Positions 16,584-25,060 are shown, counted from the stretch's first letter. The stretch is DNA of 64,000 bases from G963704535 sp963704535 (GCA_963704535.1 OY969916.1:1612001-1676000); one strand, 5' to 3'. Numbers and translations: made by a program. The notes: generated from the sequence alone by a model not told the origin.

Positions 16584-17750
16584 TTCCCAGAAACGGCAGG
16601 GATCGAACAGGCCGATCGGGTGCCTGGTCACGCCATCGGTCGCCAGATCGGCCAGGATCTCGCCGACGACGCTGGCGAACTTGTAGCCGTGGCCCGAGCA
16701 CGGCGAGGCGATCACGACCTGCCGGTGCGCCGGGTGCGCGCCAATGATAAAGTGGTGGTCGGGCGTCATCGTGTACATGCAGGTCACGGCATCGACGAGT
16801 GCGCCGGCGCCGAGCGCCGGGATGCGATCGGCCAGGTAGCCGCGCAGGCGCGCGACCTCCTCCTGGTGGATCTGGCGATCGATCGTCTGCGGTGTGCAGG
16901 CCTCAGGCTGCTCCTGCCCAACCGGGGCGTAGTGCAGCGCGACCTTGACGCCGCCAGGCGGCCCCGGCTGGGCCGGGAACCCGTAGATCACCATCTCATC
17001 ATCGGCCTCCCAGATGTAGATCGGGAAGCGGTCGGGCCGAAACGGCTCGACCCCACCGACCGGCTCGAACCAGCACATCACCTGGCGCTCGACCTCCAGC
17101 GGCAGGCCCAAGTCGGCCAGCAGTTCGAGTGCCCAGGCGCCCGGCGCGATCACCAGCCGCTCGGCCTCGTAGCGCCCGCGCTCGGTCGTCACCACAACCC
17201 GGTCGCCCGATGGAGCAGCCTCCCAAGACAGCACCGGCTCCTCAAAGCGCAGCACCGCGCCAAGCTCGACCGCCCGCTTGAGGTGCGCGCTCACCGACGC
17301 CTCCGGGTGGACAAAGCCGGCCCTGGCCTCGCGCAGCGCGACGACGCCGTCGGGCGGCGTGAGCGGCGGAAACCGCCGGCGCAGCTCGGCCGCGTCGAGG
17401 ACCTCGTGGAACAGGCCGTGCTCCCTGGCGCTGCGAATGCTCCCGACGACCACCGCGCTATCGGGGCGCCCGATCATCAGCCCGCCGGTGATCGTGAGCA
17501 GGGTGATGCCGGTCTCGCGCTCGATCTGCTCCCACAGCTCATAGGCGCGCAGCAGCAGCGGCACGTAGGCCGGGTGCTCGAAATAGGCCTGGCGGATGAT
17601 CCGCGACTTCCCGTGGCTGGAGCCCTGGCTATGGGCGGGCGCGAGCCGCTCCAGGCCCAGCACGCGCCGGCCCCGGCCCGCGAGCTGGTACGCCGTCGCG
17701 CTGCCCATCCCACCCAGACCAATCACGATCACGTCGTATGTGGTCGTCAT
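16569..17750 (-). CDS. Sarcosine oxidase / N-methyl amino acid oxidase-like flavoprotein
   Basis: This is a DAO-family FAD enzyme of the monomeric sarcosine oxidase / N-methyltryptophan oxidase (SoxA/SolA) branch. These oxidatively demethylate secondary amines to give formaldehyde and hydrogen peroxide. The 393-residue product starts with the dinucleotide-binding VIVIGLGGMGSATAYQLAGRG. It then has the SSHGKSRIIRQAYFEHPAYV signature, LVIAPGAWALELL, and a C-terminal FIIGAHPAHRQVVIASPCSG in which the Cys fits the covalent flavin attachment site. Beside a betaine-type methyltransferase it could process the demethylated product, for example dimethylglycine or sarcosine; that is inferred. The terminal EEDRG and stop are repeat-encoded. 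Confidence 0.88.
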   Translation of the reverse strand: MTTTYDVIVIGLGGMGSATAYQLAGRGRRVLGLERLAPAHSQGSSHGKSRIIRQAYFEHPAYVPLLLRAYELWEQIERETGITLLTITGGLMIGRPDSAVVVGSIRSAREHGLFHEVLDAAELRRRFPPLTPPDGVVALREARAGFVHPEASVSAHLKRAVELGAVLRFEEPVLSWEAAPSGDRVVVTTERGRYEAERLVIAPGAWALELLADLGLPLEVERQVMCWFEPVGGVEPFRPDRFPIYIWEADDEMVIYGFPAQPGPPGGVKVALHYAPVGQEQPEACTPQTIDRQIHQEEVARLRGYLADRIPALGAGALVDAVTCMYTMTPDHHFIIGAHPAHRQVVIASPCSGHGYKFASVVGEILADLATDGVTRHPIGLFDPCRFWEEDRG

Positions 17751-17786
17751 GGAGCTGCTCCACTATTACCAAGCCCGATTTCAGCC

Positions 17787-17895
17787 TTCGGCAGCCCTTC
17801 GACAGGCTCAGGAGCCGTGGTACTTTTTCTTCCTTTTCTCGACGATTTTTCGCCCGGCTGGGCGAAAAATCGTCGAGAAAAAAGAGGTGAAGTAC
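17787..17895. repeat. REP-like motif plus a large perfect hairpin
   Basis: CCCTTCGACAGGCTCAGGAG (17798-17817), a motif dispersed in many genomes, precedes a hairpin with perfect 22-base arms: TTTTCTCGACGATTTTTCGCCC (17834-17855), loop GGCT, then the exact complement (17860-17881). GGTACTTTTTC and its inverted copy extend the stem imperfectly. It lies between the 3' end of mttB and the next gene and could terminate mttB transcripts. Confidence 0.75.
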
Positions 17896-17960
17896 CTTGC
17901 TGCCGCAGGCAAGAGCAGGTTGCGGGTGCCACCGAGCAAGTCCTCTAATTTACGAGTTCC

Positions 17961-19496
17961 CTAAAAGTCGTGCGGCTCAAGCGCGATCGCGGCCTTGCGG
18001 CGGGCCACAAACTCCTGGAGCGCCTCGGCGAGGGCCGGGTCGAGCGCGGGCGGCTCGTAGCCGGACAGCAACTGCGTGACCTTGCCGGCGGCGCGGGCGT
18101 AGCTATCCTCGGCGCCGTTCAGCTCCCACTGCTCGGCCGAGGTGTAGTCGAACAGATCGGCACGGTAGAAGGCAGTGCGGAAATGGCGTAGCGTGTGGGC
18201 AGTGCCCAGGTAGTGGCCGCCGGGCGGGACCTCGGCGATCGCGTCGAAGGCCAGCGCCTCGTCGGACAGGTCCAGCCCGCGCGCCCAGACGTGCAGCATG
18301 CCGAGGATCTCGCAGTCGAGCACGAACTTCTCGTAGCCGGCGACCAGGCCGTTCTCCAGCCACCCAGCGGCGTGAAGCACGAAGTTGGTGCGGGCCATCA
18401 TCGTCGGCAGCATGACCATAATCGACTCGTAGCCGGCCTGGGCGTCGGGGAGCTTTGAGCTGGAGAACATCCCGCCGCCGCGGAAGGGCAGGCCATAGCG
18501 GCGGGCCAGTTGGGCGCTGGCGTACAGGCCGATCTGGCTTTCGGGCGAGCCGAAGACCGGCGACCCGCTCTGGAGGTCGATGTTGGTCAGGAATGAGCCG
18601 TAGACCACCGGCGTCCCCGGCTCGATCATCTGGGTCAGCGCGATGCCGGCCAGCGCCTCGGCGTTCTGCTGCGCCAGCGTCCCGGCGATCGCGGTCGGCC
18701 CCATAGCGCCGGCCAGGATGAACGGCGTGATGATCAGCCCCTGGCGGGCGCGGGCATAGACCTTGATGGCGCCCAGCATTCGCTCGTCGTAGCGGCGCGG
18801 GCTGCTGACGTTGATCAGCGAGAGCAGCCCCGGCTGCTGGCGGATGGCCGCGCTCCCGAAGACGATCTCGGCCATGGCCACGCTGTCGGCCGCATTGGCG
18901 GCGGACGTGACCGAGCCCATGAAGGCTTTGTCGCTGTAGGTGATATGGCTCAGGATCATGTCCAGGTGGCGGGTCGAGACCGGCTCGTCGGTCGGCTCGA
19001 CGATCGTGCCGCCGGAGTGATGGATGTAGGGGCTGAGGTAGGCCAGCTTGACGAAGTTCTGGAAGTCGGCCAGGGTCGCCTCGCGGCGCCCGCGCTCGCG
19101 GTCTTGCACAAACGGCGGGCCGTACACCGGCGCGAAGATGATCTGATTGCCGCCGATCGTGACATTGTTGGCCGGGTTGCGGGCGAGCTGGGTGAACTGG
19201 CGCGGCGCCTGCGCGATATACGACGCGATCAGGCCAGGCTCGAAGAAGACCGTCTCGCCACGCACCGTGGCGCCGTGCGCCTGGAGGATATCGCGGATCT
19301 CGGCGTCGTAGAAGTCGATGCCGAACTCGGCCAGGATGCGCGTCGAGGCCCGATGGAGGCGTTCGATCCCTTCCTGGTTGAGCATGTCGTAGACCGGCAG
19401 GTCGTAGGTGATCGGTGTCATCGCAGGTGGGGCCGCCGCGGCCGCCTGCCGGGCACGCCGCTCGCGGCGGCGCTCGCGCTCCTGGCTAGACATCAC
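17961..19496 (-). CDS. MttB superfamily methyltransferase, non-pyrrolysine
   Basis: The family demethylates quaternary or tertiary amines onto a corrinoid protein. The 511-residue product has a basic, Ala-rich start, PITYDLPVYDMLNQEGIERLH, VYGPPFVQDRERGRRE, VEPTDEPVSTRHLDM, TPFILAGAMGPTAIAGTL and the C-terminal AEVPPGGHYLGTAHTLRHF (GGHFLGxxHT), all MttB-family landmarks. No amber codon interrupts it, unlike true trimethylamine MttB. Such members act on glycine betaine (MtgB), proline betaine or carnitine. Substrate is undecided here, though the neighbouring sarcosine-oxidase-like gene favours betaine. Regulator and corrinoid protein are in the same cluster. Confidence 0.88.
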   Translation of the reverse strand: MMSSQERERRRERRARQAAAAAPPAMTPITYDLPVYDMLNQEGIERLHRASTRILAEFGIDFYDAEIRDILQAHGATVRGETVFFEPGLIASYIAQAPRQFTQLARNPANNVTIGGNQIIFAPVYGPPFVQDRERGRREATLADFQNFVKLAYLSPYIHHSGGTIVEPTDEPVSTRHLDMILSHITYSDKAFMGSVTSAANAADSVAMAEIVFGSAAIRQQPGLLSLINVSSPRRYDERMLGAIKVYARARQGLIITPFILAGAMGPTAIAGTLAQQNAEALAGIALTQMIEPGTPVVYGSFLTNIDLQSGSPVFGSPESQIGLYASAQLARRYGLPFRGGGMFSSSKLPDAQAGYESIMVMLPTMMARTNFVLHAAGWLENGLVAGYEKFVLDCEILGMLHVWARGLDLSDEALAFDAIAEVPPGGHYLGTAHTLRHFRTAFYRADLFDYTSAEQWELNGAEDSYARAAGKVTQLLSGYEPPALDPALAEALQEFVARRKAAIALEPHDF

Positions 19497-19558
19497 AGGC
19501 CTCCTGTTGCTCCGATCCGCGAAGCCACGCGAAGTTACGCGAAGATTGTAGTTAATAG

Positions 19559-20344
19559 TTATGACTCGACGAAGCCGAGCCGGGCGGCGATCTCCCCGGC
19601 CGCCTTGACTGTCAGCGCGCCCAGGTCGGCTAGGCGATCGGCGGTCACGCGGTAGGCCGGGCCGGAGACACTGACCGCTGCCACGACGGTGCCGGCGCTG
19701 TCACGGATGGGCGCGGCGACGGCGTTGAGGCCCTCCTCGATCTCGCCCAGCGCCAGCGCGTAGCCGCGCTCGCGTACGCGCGCCAGGTCGGCCAGCAGCG
19801 CCTGCGGGTCGGTGATTGTGCGCTCGGTGAGGCGCGGCAGCGGGCTTGCGAGGATGCGCTCGATCTCGGCCGAGGGCTGAAACGCCAGCAGGGCCTTGCC
19901 ATTGGCGACGCAGTTGAACGGCGTGCGCCGCCCGACCCAGTTGGTGTCGCGAACCAGATGCGGCCCCGAGACCTGGTCGACGTTGATCACCCCGTCGCCG
20001 TCGCTCACGGCCAGGTTGACCGTCTCCCGCGAAGACTCGGCCAGCCGTACCAGCACCGGCCGGGCGGCCTTGCGCACATCGCCGAAGTGGGCCACCTGCC
20101 CGGCCATCCGCACGAACTCAAAGCCCAGCCGGTACTTGTCGGTCCCCGGCACGCGCTCAAGCAGCCCCTCGTGCTCCAGCGTCGCCAGCAGGCGGGACAC
20201 GGTGCTCTTGTGCAGCTTGACTCTGCGGCTCAGTTCGGTGACGCCCAGCTCGGCCGCCTGCGTGTCGAAAGCCTTGAGCAGGCTGACCGCCCGCTGCACC
20301 GACTGGATCAGCGTCCCGCGCTCGCGCTCAACAATGTGTTGCAT
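19559..20344 (-). CDS. IclR family transcriptional regulator
   Basis: The 261-residue product has an N-terminal winged helix (VQRAVSLLKAFDTQAAELGVTELSRRVKLHKSTVSRLLATLE), the IclR signature, followed by the effector-binding GAF-like domain with NCVANGKALLAF and the C-terminal RDSAGTVVAAVSVSGPA. It is the first gene of the minus-strand set and ends 62 bases before the mttB start. It is probably the local regulator of methylamine use (inferred). Confidence 0.9.
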   Translation of the reverse strand: MQHIVERERGTLIQSVQRAVSLLKAFDTQAAELGVTELSRRVKLHKSTVSRLLATLEHEGLLERVPGTDKYRLGFEFVRMAGQVAHFGDVRKAARPVLVRLAESSRETVNLAVSDGDGVINVDQVSGPHLVRDTNWVGRRTPFNCVANGKALLAFQPSAEIERILASPLPRLTERTITDPQALLADLARVRERGYALALGEIEEGLNAVAAPIRDSAGTVVAAVSVSGPAYRVTADRLADLGALTVKAAGEIAARLGFVES

Positions 20345-20426
20345 GATGTGAAACAGTTACCGGATCGCGCAACTATGGTAGCACCGGAGGGGGGAGCTGT
20401 CAAACCGGGGTTTTCGAGTTGTGTGT

Positions 20427-20831
20427 CTATGGTTTCGTCCAATCCTCGACCGCTAAACCCGCTACACGCGCAAACTCACGCACGTTGTTGGTTACGAGGA
20501 TCAGATTGTACTGGACGGCTTGCGCAGCGATGAAGGTATCGACAGCCCCGATCGGCAAACCCCGAGCCTCTAGGTTTGCACGAATTTGCCCATAAACGAT
20601 GGCATCAAGCTCATCAAATGGAACAATGCTCAAGGATATCAGAAATTGATCAAGTGCCTGTTGATTCAGGGCAGGCTGGCTGCTTTTCTGGACCCCGTAC
20701 TGCAATTCAGCCACGGTGATGGCCGAAATGCCGATCTCTGTAATCGGGTGGGTGGTGAGTTTGGCGAGGACCTGCGGCGACTTCTGGCGGATCAGCAGCA
20801 CGCAGATATTGGTATCGAGGAGGTAATTCAT
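20427..20831 (-). CDS. vapC: VapC-type PIN-domain toxin
   Basis: This is a type II toxin RNase. The 134-residue product has the PIN acidic residues in order: LLDTNICVLL (Asp5-Thr-Asn), TVAELQYGV (Glu), GAVDTFIAAQAV (Asp) and LVTNNVREF near the C-terminus, where N-N replaces the more usual acidic ND. VapC of this branch (FitB/VapC4-like) cleaves tRNA or rRNA. Its start overlaps the antitoxin stop by four bases. Confidence 0.88.
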   Translation of the reverse strand: MNYLLDTNICVLLIRQKSPQVLAKLTTHPITEIGISAITVAELQYGVQKSSQPALNQQALDQFLISLSIVPFDELDAIVYGQIRANLEARGLPIGAVDTFIAAQAVQYNLILVTNNVREFARVAGLAVEDWTKP

Positions 20832-21061
20832 TGGAACAGATCCGCACGCTCTTGGGTAGGTGGTTGCTGGCGGTCGGCCATAAAGTCATCAGAGAATTGG
20901 TCTAAGCTCTCGAGCAGCGTTTGCCAGGAGTCTTGTTCAGGGATCAAGACGACGGCATTGCCAATGCGCTTGAGATAGACTTTGGTGCCACGAAAGCGAT
21001 ATTCTTTCGGGAGTCGGATTGCTTGGCTCTTGCCATTTTGGAAGATCTTGGCAGTGTCCAT
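20828..21061 (-). CDS. vapB: VapB-type AbrB/SpoVT-like antitoxin
   Basis: The product has 77 residues from the ATG at 21061, chosen because GGAGGG lies five bases upstream; a GTG start four codons earlier is possible. AKIFQNGKSQAIRLPKEYRF is the swapped-hairpin AbrB DNA-binding signature of VapB, followed by VYLKRIGNAVVLIP. The acidic/Gln C-terminus (DQFSDDFMADRQQ) would bind VapC. Confidence 0.88.
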   Translation of the reverse strand: MDTAKIFQNGKSQAIRLPKEYRFRGTKVYLKRIGNAVVLIPEQDSWQTLLESLDQFSDDFMADRQQPPTQERADLFQ

Positions 21062-21091
21062 CTTGCCCTCCACACAAAAATATATATCGAA

Positions 21092-21101
21092 AGTATATAC
21101 T
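21092..21101. promoter_or_regulatory. Candidate VapBC operator
   Basis: AGTATATACT is a perfect 10-base palindrome in an AT-rich stretch 31 bases upstream of vapB, overlapping probable promoter sequence (TATATAT at 21081-21087). VapBC pairs commonly autorepress at such palindromes. Confidence 0.45.
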
Positions 21102-21249
21102 GGGATGGAGAGTTTGACAAGTGGTTGAATGCTGGCAAGCCCTACAGGCCCGGTGGGTCAGGTGTGGGGCTTGGTTCGGCGTGCCTTTGTCCGAGGCCGA
21201 GCATAGCGGCGAACTCATCGAAGTCTCGCGCGCCCTGCACCCACTCCGA

Positions 21250-21880
21250 TCATAGCGTGACCTGAGAAGCCGGCTTGTACGCGCTGACGGTGAACATGTG
21301 CCAGTGTTGCAGACCATTCACGGCTGTCTGTTGCTGACCTTCTTCTTCGATCATGTATTCGAGCTGAAGTTCACCACACAGGCTCAGGATCGCTTACTTG
21401 CTGTGAAAGGTCATCGCCTGTTGATTGGACCATGCGTGCCGAGGGCCAAAGAAGTCACCTGCGAAACGTCCACCGGGCCGCAGAGCCGCGCCTATCTTTC
21501 GCCACAAGTTGTCGAATTCATCCGGCGGACAGAAGGGCAGGCTCAGCCCGGCCCAGATCAGATCCACCGTCGGAAGGTCCAGGGTTTCAAATGCCGACCA
21601 CACGGGTTTGCAGGTAGCCGGCCTTGTCAGCGGGCACACTGGCGAGGACCGTCTGTATGGCGGCCTCGTGTTGATCGATAGCGAGGACGTGCCAATCGTG
21701 CTGCAACAGGAAGACTAACTCCTGCCCGGTCCCACAGCCCAGGTCAACAGCGACGCCTGGACCGGGAAAGCGGCGGAGCGTCTTGGCCAAGAACTCACGG
21801 GGCGGGCGACCGGCGACGGCCTTGTAGTATTGGTCCCAGCGTACACGCGAGTCATCCGGGTTGTGTGCCATGCCGACCAT
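21250..21880 (-). pseudogene. Class I SAM-dependent methyltransferase, disrupted
   Basis: The start MVGMAHNPDDSRVRWDQYYK and VAVDLGCGTGQELVFLL (SAM motif I) lie in one frame to about 21600. A one-base insertion moves the rest to a second frame with DLIWAGLSLPFCPPDEFDNL and ALRPGGRFAGDFFGPRHAW. An in-frame TAA near 21398 then interrupts MTFHSK-AILSLCGELQLEYM; the homologous frame continues to HWHMFTVSAYK and a stop at 21250. Two independent lesions suggest a real pseudogene, though sequence error is not excluded for the frameshift. Confidence 0.7.
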
Positions 21881-22038
21881 TCTCCCACGTGTTGCGCCCT
21901 TGCGCCCAACGGCGAAGTTCAGCGGCGCGCCATCAAGATCGGTACGACACTTGGCACACTACTACGCTGTAAAATCGCACCGATCTCAGGACGCAAGGCG
22001 CGCCCGCTGTAACGGCGAGTTAGCCGGGCTGCGTCTGG

Positions 22039-22392
22039 CTATAAATGCACGAACAAATCCAGGCGACTTAACTCGACAAAACGGTACTGTTGAAAGAGTA
22101 CAACGACTTGATCGATATTCGCGCGAATTAACGTTTCCAAGTCGCGGTTGGAGATGTTTCCTGTGGAGAGCAGCCAAAGCTTTTGCGGACGATGTTGGAG
22201 GTAAAATGCATCCACAAAATCTGAGTCTTTGGTCGTGACAATGCAGTCGTGCATGTCCGCAAACCGCATAATCTCATCATCATCCGTACGATTTTGCTGC
22301 GGTAAATCGAGCGTATGATAGGCTTGGTGTCCGTACTGTTGTAATATACGGGCAAGCCGTCGCGGAAGCTGGGCGTCGAGGAGAAAGATCAC
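22039..22392 (-). CDS. DUF5615 PIN-like toxin-family protein
   Basis: The 117-residue product starts MIFLLDAQLPRRLARILQQYG and has DDEIMRFADMHDCIVTTKDSDF, the DUF5615 (PIN-like, Mut7-C related) pattern with Asp residues lining a nuclease-like pocket. The partner DUF433 gene overlaps by four bases. Such pairs are believed to be toxin-antitoxin modules; direct activity data are not known to me. Confidence 0.85.
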   Translation of the reverse strand: MIFLLDAQLPRRLARILQQYGHQAYHTLDLPQQNRTDDDEIMRFADMHDCIVTTKDSDFVDAFYLQHRPQKLWLLSTGNISNRDLETLIRANIDQVVVLFQQYRFVELSRLDLFVHL

Positions 22393-22622
22393 CCCGCCAC
22401 CGACACAACTCGTTTGATCTGTGCCAACTTGGCGGCATAAGCAAGAGCCGCGTAAATATCGGCGGCTTCGAGATCTTCGTAGTCGTCCAGGATCTCCTGT
22501 TGAGACATACCAGAACTGAGGAGTTCAAGCAGCCACTCGACGGAGTAGCGTAAGCCGCGGATGGTCGGCTTACCAAAGGCTATATTTGGATTGATGGTAA
22601 TACGTTGGAGCAGGTCTTCCAT
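22389..22622 (-). CDS. DUF433 antitoxin-family protein
   Basis: The product has about 77 residues. ITINPNIAFGKPTIRGLRYSVEWLLELLSSGMSQQEILDDY is the DUF433 winged-helix signature. Of two ATGs at 22628 and 22622, the second has GGAGG at correct spacing and is preferred. Couples by ATGA overlap to the DUF5615 gene. Confidence 0.85.
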   Translation of the reverse strand: MEDLLQRITINPNIAFGKPTIRGLRYSVEWLLELLSSGMSQQEILDDYEDLEAADIYAALAYAAKLAQIKRVVSVAG

Positions 22623-22707
22623 GATCATCCTCCAATCACCAAGCGCTGGCTTGAGTATATGAGGTTGATAGGGATGCGTCAAGCAATTGACGTAAGTTAG
22701 CGCGACT

Positions 22708-22962
22708 CTACGGAGTGTCATCGGTATGCGCCGGGTGGTCGCCGGCCACATCAAGGTCGATGTCATCGCGCAGCAGTTGATCGGGCGTGACGTTGAATAG
22801 GGCCGCCGCCCGCAAGACAAAGGCCAGCGACGGCGTTTTCTTGCCATTCTCGATTTCGCTGATTCGGCCATAGCTGGCGTAGCCTAGCATGGTCGCTAGT
22901 TCCATTAACGTCATGCCGCGCTGCTGGCGCAGTGCATGCAGTTTTTCTCCAAACCGCCGCAT
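22708..22962 (-). CDS. XRE family helix-turn-helix regulator
   Basis: The 84-residue product begins MRRFGEKLHALRQQRGMTLMELATMLGYASYGRISEIENGKKTPS, a standard Cro/CI-type HTH, then a short acidic tail. The ATG at 22962 fits the domain start. Palindromes lie about 30-65 bases upstream. It may regulate itself or the divergent gene at 23177. Confidence 0.8.
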   Translation of the reverse strand: MRRFGEKLHALRQQRGMTLMELATMLGYASYGRISEIENGKKTPSLAFVLRAAALFNVTPDQLLRDDIDLDVAGDHPAHTDDTP

Positions 22963-22991
22963 AGTATCAATGTATCCCACCGCTTGACAGC

Positions 22992-23028
22992 GATACCAAG
23001 ATATGGTATTTTCACAATAAGTGAAAAT
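22992..23028. promoter_or_regulatory. Two palindromes upstream of the XRE gene
   Basis: ATACCAAGATATGGTAT (22993-23009) and ATTTTCACAATAAGTGAAAAT (23008-23028) are adjacent inverted repeats. They sit between the divergent XRE gene and the gene at 23177 and overlap a TTGACA (22984-22989). They are good operator candidates. Confidence 0.5.
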
Positions 23029-23176
23029 CTCGCGACAACGGGAACCCCGCGCGCTGCTGGAACAGCCGCGGGGCTGGCACTGGCGGCTTGTGCGCCAATG
23101 CAGGGCCATTGTACCACATGGCTCCGCTGCTGCATTGCCGCCTCACGACGGGCGATATGCCCGCAGGAGGCATCTC

Positions 23177-23455
23177 ATGGAGAACGGATCGTCCACACCT
23201 CTCTGTCCCCCGAACGCAGCCGCGATCAGTTACGCCCTTATCCGCCACATCGGCTTGGTGCTCGACGAACTCAGCAGCCAGGGGCTAGAAGTTTGGCAGG
23301 ACGAACGCCGTCGCTGGCGCTGGCGTTGGATCGATACCCAAATTCAGGCCGAGCGCGGCTTTTGGGCGCTGGGGGAGGCAATCGTGGATGCGGTGGTGGC
23401 GCGCTATCCGGCGGCGTTTGATACGCCGGAGGGGGAGGGGCGGCGGGCGACGTAG
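23177..23455 (+). CDS. Small hypothetical protein
   Basis: The product has 92 residues from an ATG with AGGAGG seven bases upstream. Tryptophan- and arginine-rich centre (RRRWRWRWIDTQIQAERGFWALGEAIVDAVVARYP) suggests a compact helical protein. I do not recognise it. Divergent from the XRE gene, which may control it. Confidence 0.6.
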   Translation: MENGSSTPLCPPNAAAISYALIRHIGLVLDELSSQGLEVWQDERRRWRWRWIDTQIQAERGFWALGEAIVDAVVARYPAAFDTPEGEGRRAT

Positions 23456-23536
23456 AACGACGAGCGAACGAGGCCGACGCGCCACCATCGCAGCGCGTCG
23501 GCTGCACGCATTGTTCGGCGCGCTTGCCGTCCTCGT

Positions 23537-23632
23537 TTACGGCCAAGCACCCAGCCAGGTAGTCGTGGGGATCGTAGTGTTAATCGCGTTCACTTTGACC
23601 ACCACACTGCTATCCACGACGAGTTGACTCAT
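23537..23632 (-). pseudogene. Truncated PIN-domain toxin remnant
   Basis: A 31-codon frame starts MSQLVVDSSVVVKV, the characteristic first beta-strand of VapC (Asp7 is the first catalytic Asp). It then loses similarity and stops. Its ATG overlaps the upstream antitoxin stop (ATGA), the normal arrangement of a toxin pair, so the rest of the toxin seems deleted. Confidence 0.6.
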
Positions 23633-23868
23633 AGACGCGCTCGATCCTCGCGCAGCAACTCCACGCTATCGAGCATCTCGCCATAGGTCGTGAACATCTG
23701 TTCACGGACCTGATCGATCCGTTGGACGATTCGCTGCCGTTGTTGGCGCTCCACATCAAACGCTTGCCAAGTTTCCAGTAATTGCTCAATGCTGGCAAAG
23801 CCATGCTCACGGGCGGCTTGTTCAAGGCGGCTGTAGAGCGTATCCGAAATAGTTAAGGTCTGGCTCAT
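23629..23868 (-). CDS. Antitoxin-like protein, probable orphan
   Basis: The product has 79 residues from ATG 23868 (GAGGAGG upstream). TLTISDTLYSRLEQAAREHG resembles the ribbon-helix of antitoxins. A long charged helix (VERQQRQRIVQRIDQVREQM) follows. It adjoins the truncated PIN remnant downstream. Confidence 0.7.
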   Translation of the reverse strand: MSQTLTISDTLYSRLEQAAREHGFASIEQLLETWQAFDVERQQRQRIVQRIDQVREQMFTTYGEMLDSVELLREDRARL

Positions 23869-23998
23869 TGGATGCCTCCTCGCTGTCTGCACCCAGTATT
23901 ATACCCGACGACACTGTCAACGTGTCATGTTCACAGTACGCCGGAATGGGAATTTCGGAGGCAAATCACATTGATGGGGCGCGCCGAACGGCCAGCGT

Positions 23999-25060
23999 TC
24001 AGCTTGGCCTCCAAGAGAGTTGCGTGAACCAAGTCTTCTGAGTCGAAGTAACTCGATAAATAATGCTTCTCTCCAAATTAGTAATAAAGATATCGCCAAA
24101 ACCAATAGAATTGTCCGTAGCTTTGTCTTTTTCCTGATTCGAGTAAAATGCGATCCATCTACTATCAGGCGACCAAACTGGCCGAGCAGAACTTCGTCCA
24201 ACCGGCGTATTAGTTATTTTCTTTGCCTCTTTATTGACAACGTTTATGGTCCATATATCTTCCTTATCACTAGTAGCTGAGACGAAGGCTATTGATTTGC
24301 CATCAGGAGACCAAATAGGTTGACGATGATAGCCTTCTATGTTTTCTGATATCTCTGTCTTTTCTGTGTTGTCCAGTGACATGGTGAATATTCGTGATGG
24401 TTTTTCTTTTTCAGTGCTATCTTCAAATACTATTTCCGCCGAGTTGGGCGACCAAGAGGGGAAACGTGCATTTTCAGATTTATCAGTTAGACGTTTAATT
24501 TCGTTAGTATTAAGGTTAAAGATGTAAATTTGACCCAGTGCCTGAATATCATTTATGTCACTAAAAACATGAAAGGTAATCATTGTTCCATTTGGGGACC
24601 AGGAGGGGGCACCTATATCAAGATCAGGAAGGGAGAGAATTGATGAAATATTAAATTCTTGCGTGTTAAAAGTGTAAAGGCTATAGTGTTTTTTCCCTAC
24701 TTCCTTCCACGAGAATAGGATCTTTCTTCCATCTGGCGACCAAGCTGTTTGGTAAACATCTTGAGGTAAGGGTATGATTTTACTCGTAGCGTTTGCCAAA
24801 TCTTTCAATACCCACTTTCCGTCCTCATAATATAGTAGTTCACCCGTAGCTACCGAAGGTGGGAGTTGCAGGGCTTCCTCGGCTCGGTTGGAGAGAATAA
24901 TAGAAACAACGGAAAAGCTTAATAATCCAACAAAAAGCGATGCAAGTAGCTTTTTACGACGTTCGAGATGCGGCTGTATTAGATTCGCTATGATATTAGA
25001 AAGTAGACCCAAACCTGTGCCGACAATGAATGATACTATTAGCCATGTCGTGCTATTCAT
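23999..25060 (-). CDS. Membrane-anchored TolB-like beta-propeller protein
   Basis: The 353-residue product has two N-terminal membrane helices (TTWLIVSFIVGTGLGLLSNII and LLASLFVGLLSFSVVSIIL) and then a periplasmic or external propeller made of PD40/WD40-like repeats. The WSPDGRKILFSW, WSPNGTMITF, WSPNSAEIVF, WSPDGKSIAF and WSPDSRWIAF units are spaced about 45-50 residues apart. Function unknown. The gene is strongly AT-rich compared with its surroundings, which suggests recent transfer. An IS701-like element lies 300 bases upstream. Confidence 0.8.
   Translation of the reverse strand: MNSTTWLIVSFIVGTGLGLLSNIIANLIQPHLERRKKLLASLFVGLLSFSVVSIILSNRAEEALQLPPSVATGELLYYEDGKWVLKDLANATSKIIPLPQDVYQTAWSPDGRKILFSWKEVGKKHYSLYTFNTQEFNISSILSLPDLDIGAPSWSPNGTMITFHVFSDINDIQALGQIYIFNLNTNEIKRLTDKSENARFPSWSPNSAEIVFEDSTEKEKPSRIFTMSLDNTEKTEISENIEGYHRQPIWSPDGKSIAFVSATSDKEDIWTINVVNKEAKKITNTPVGRSSARPVWSPDSRWIAFYSNQEKDKATDNSIGFGDIFITNLERSIIYRVTSTQKTWFTQLSWRPS

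Noticed and set aside
17961..19496. Possible pyrrolysine-dependent trimethylamine methyltransferase
   Set aside because: The frame is open without an amber codon at any position, so it belongs to the non-Pyl branch.
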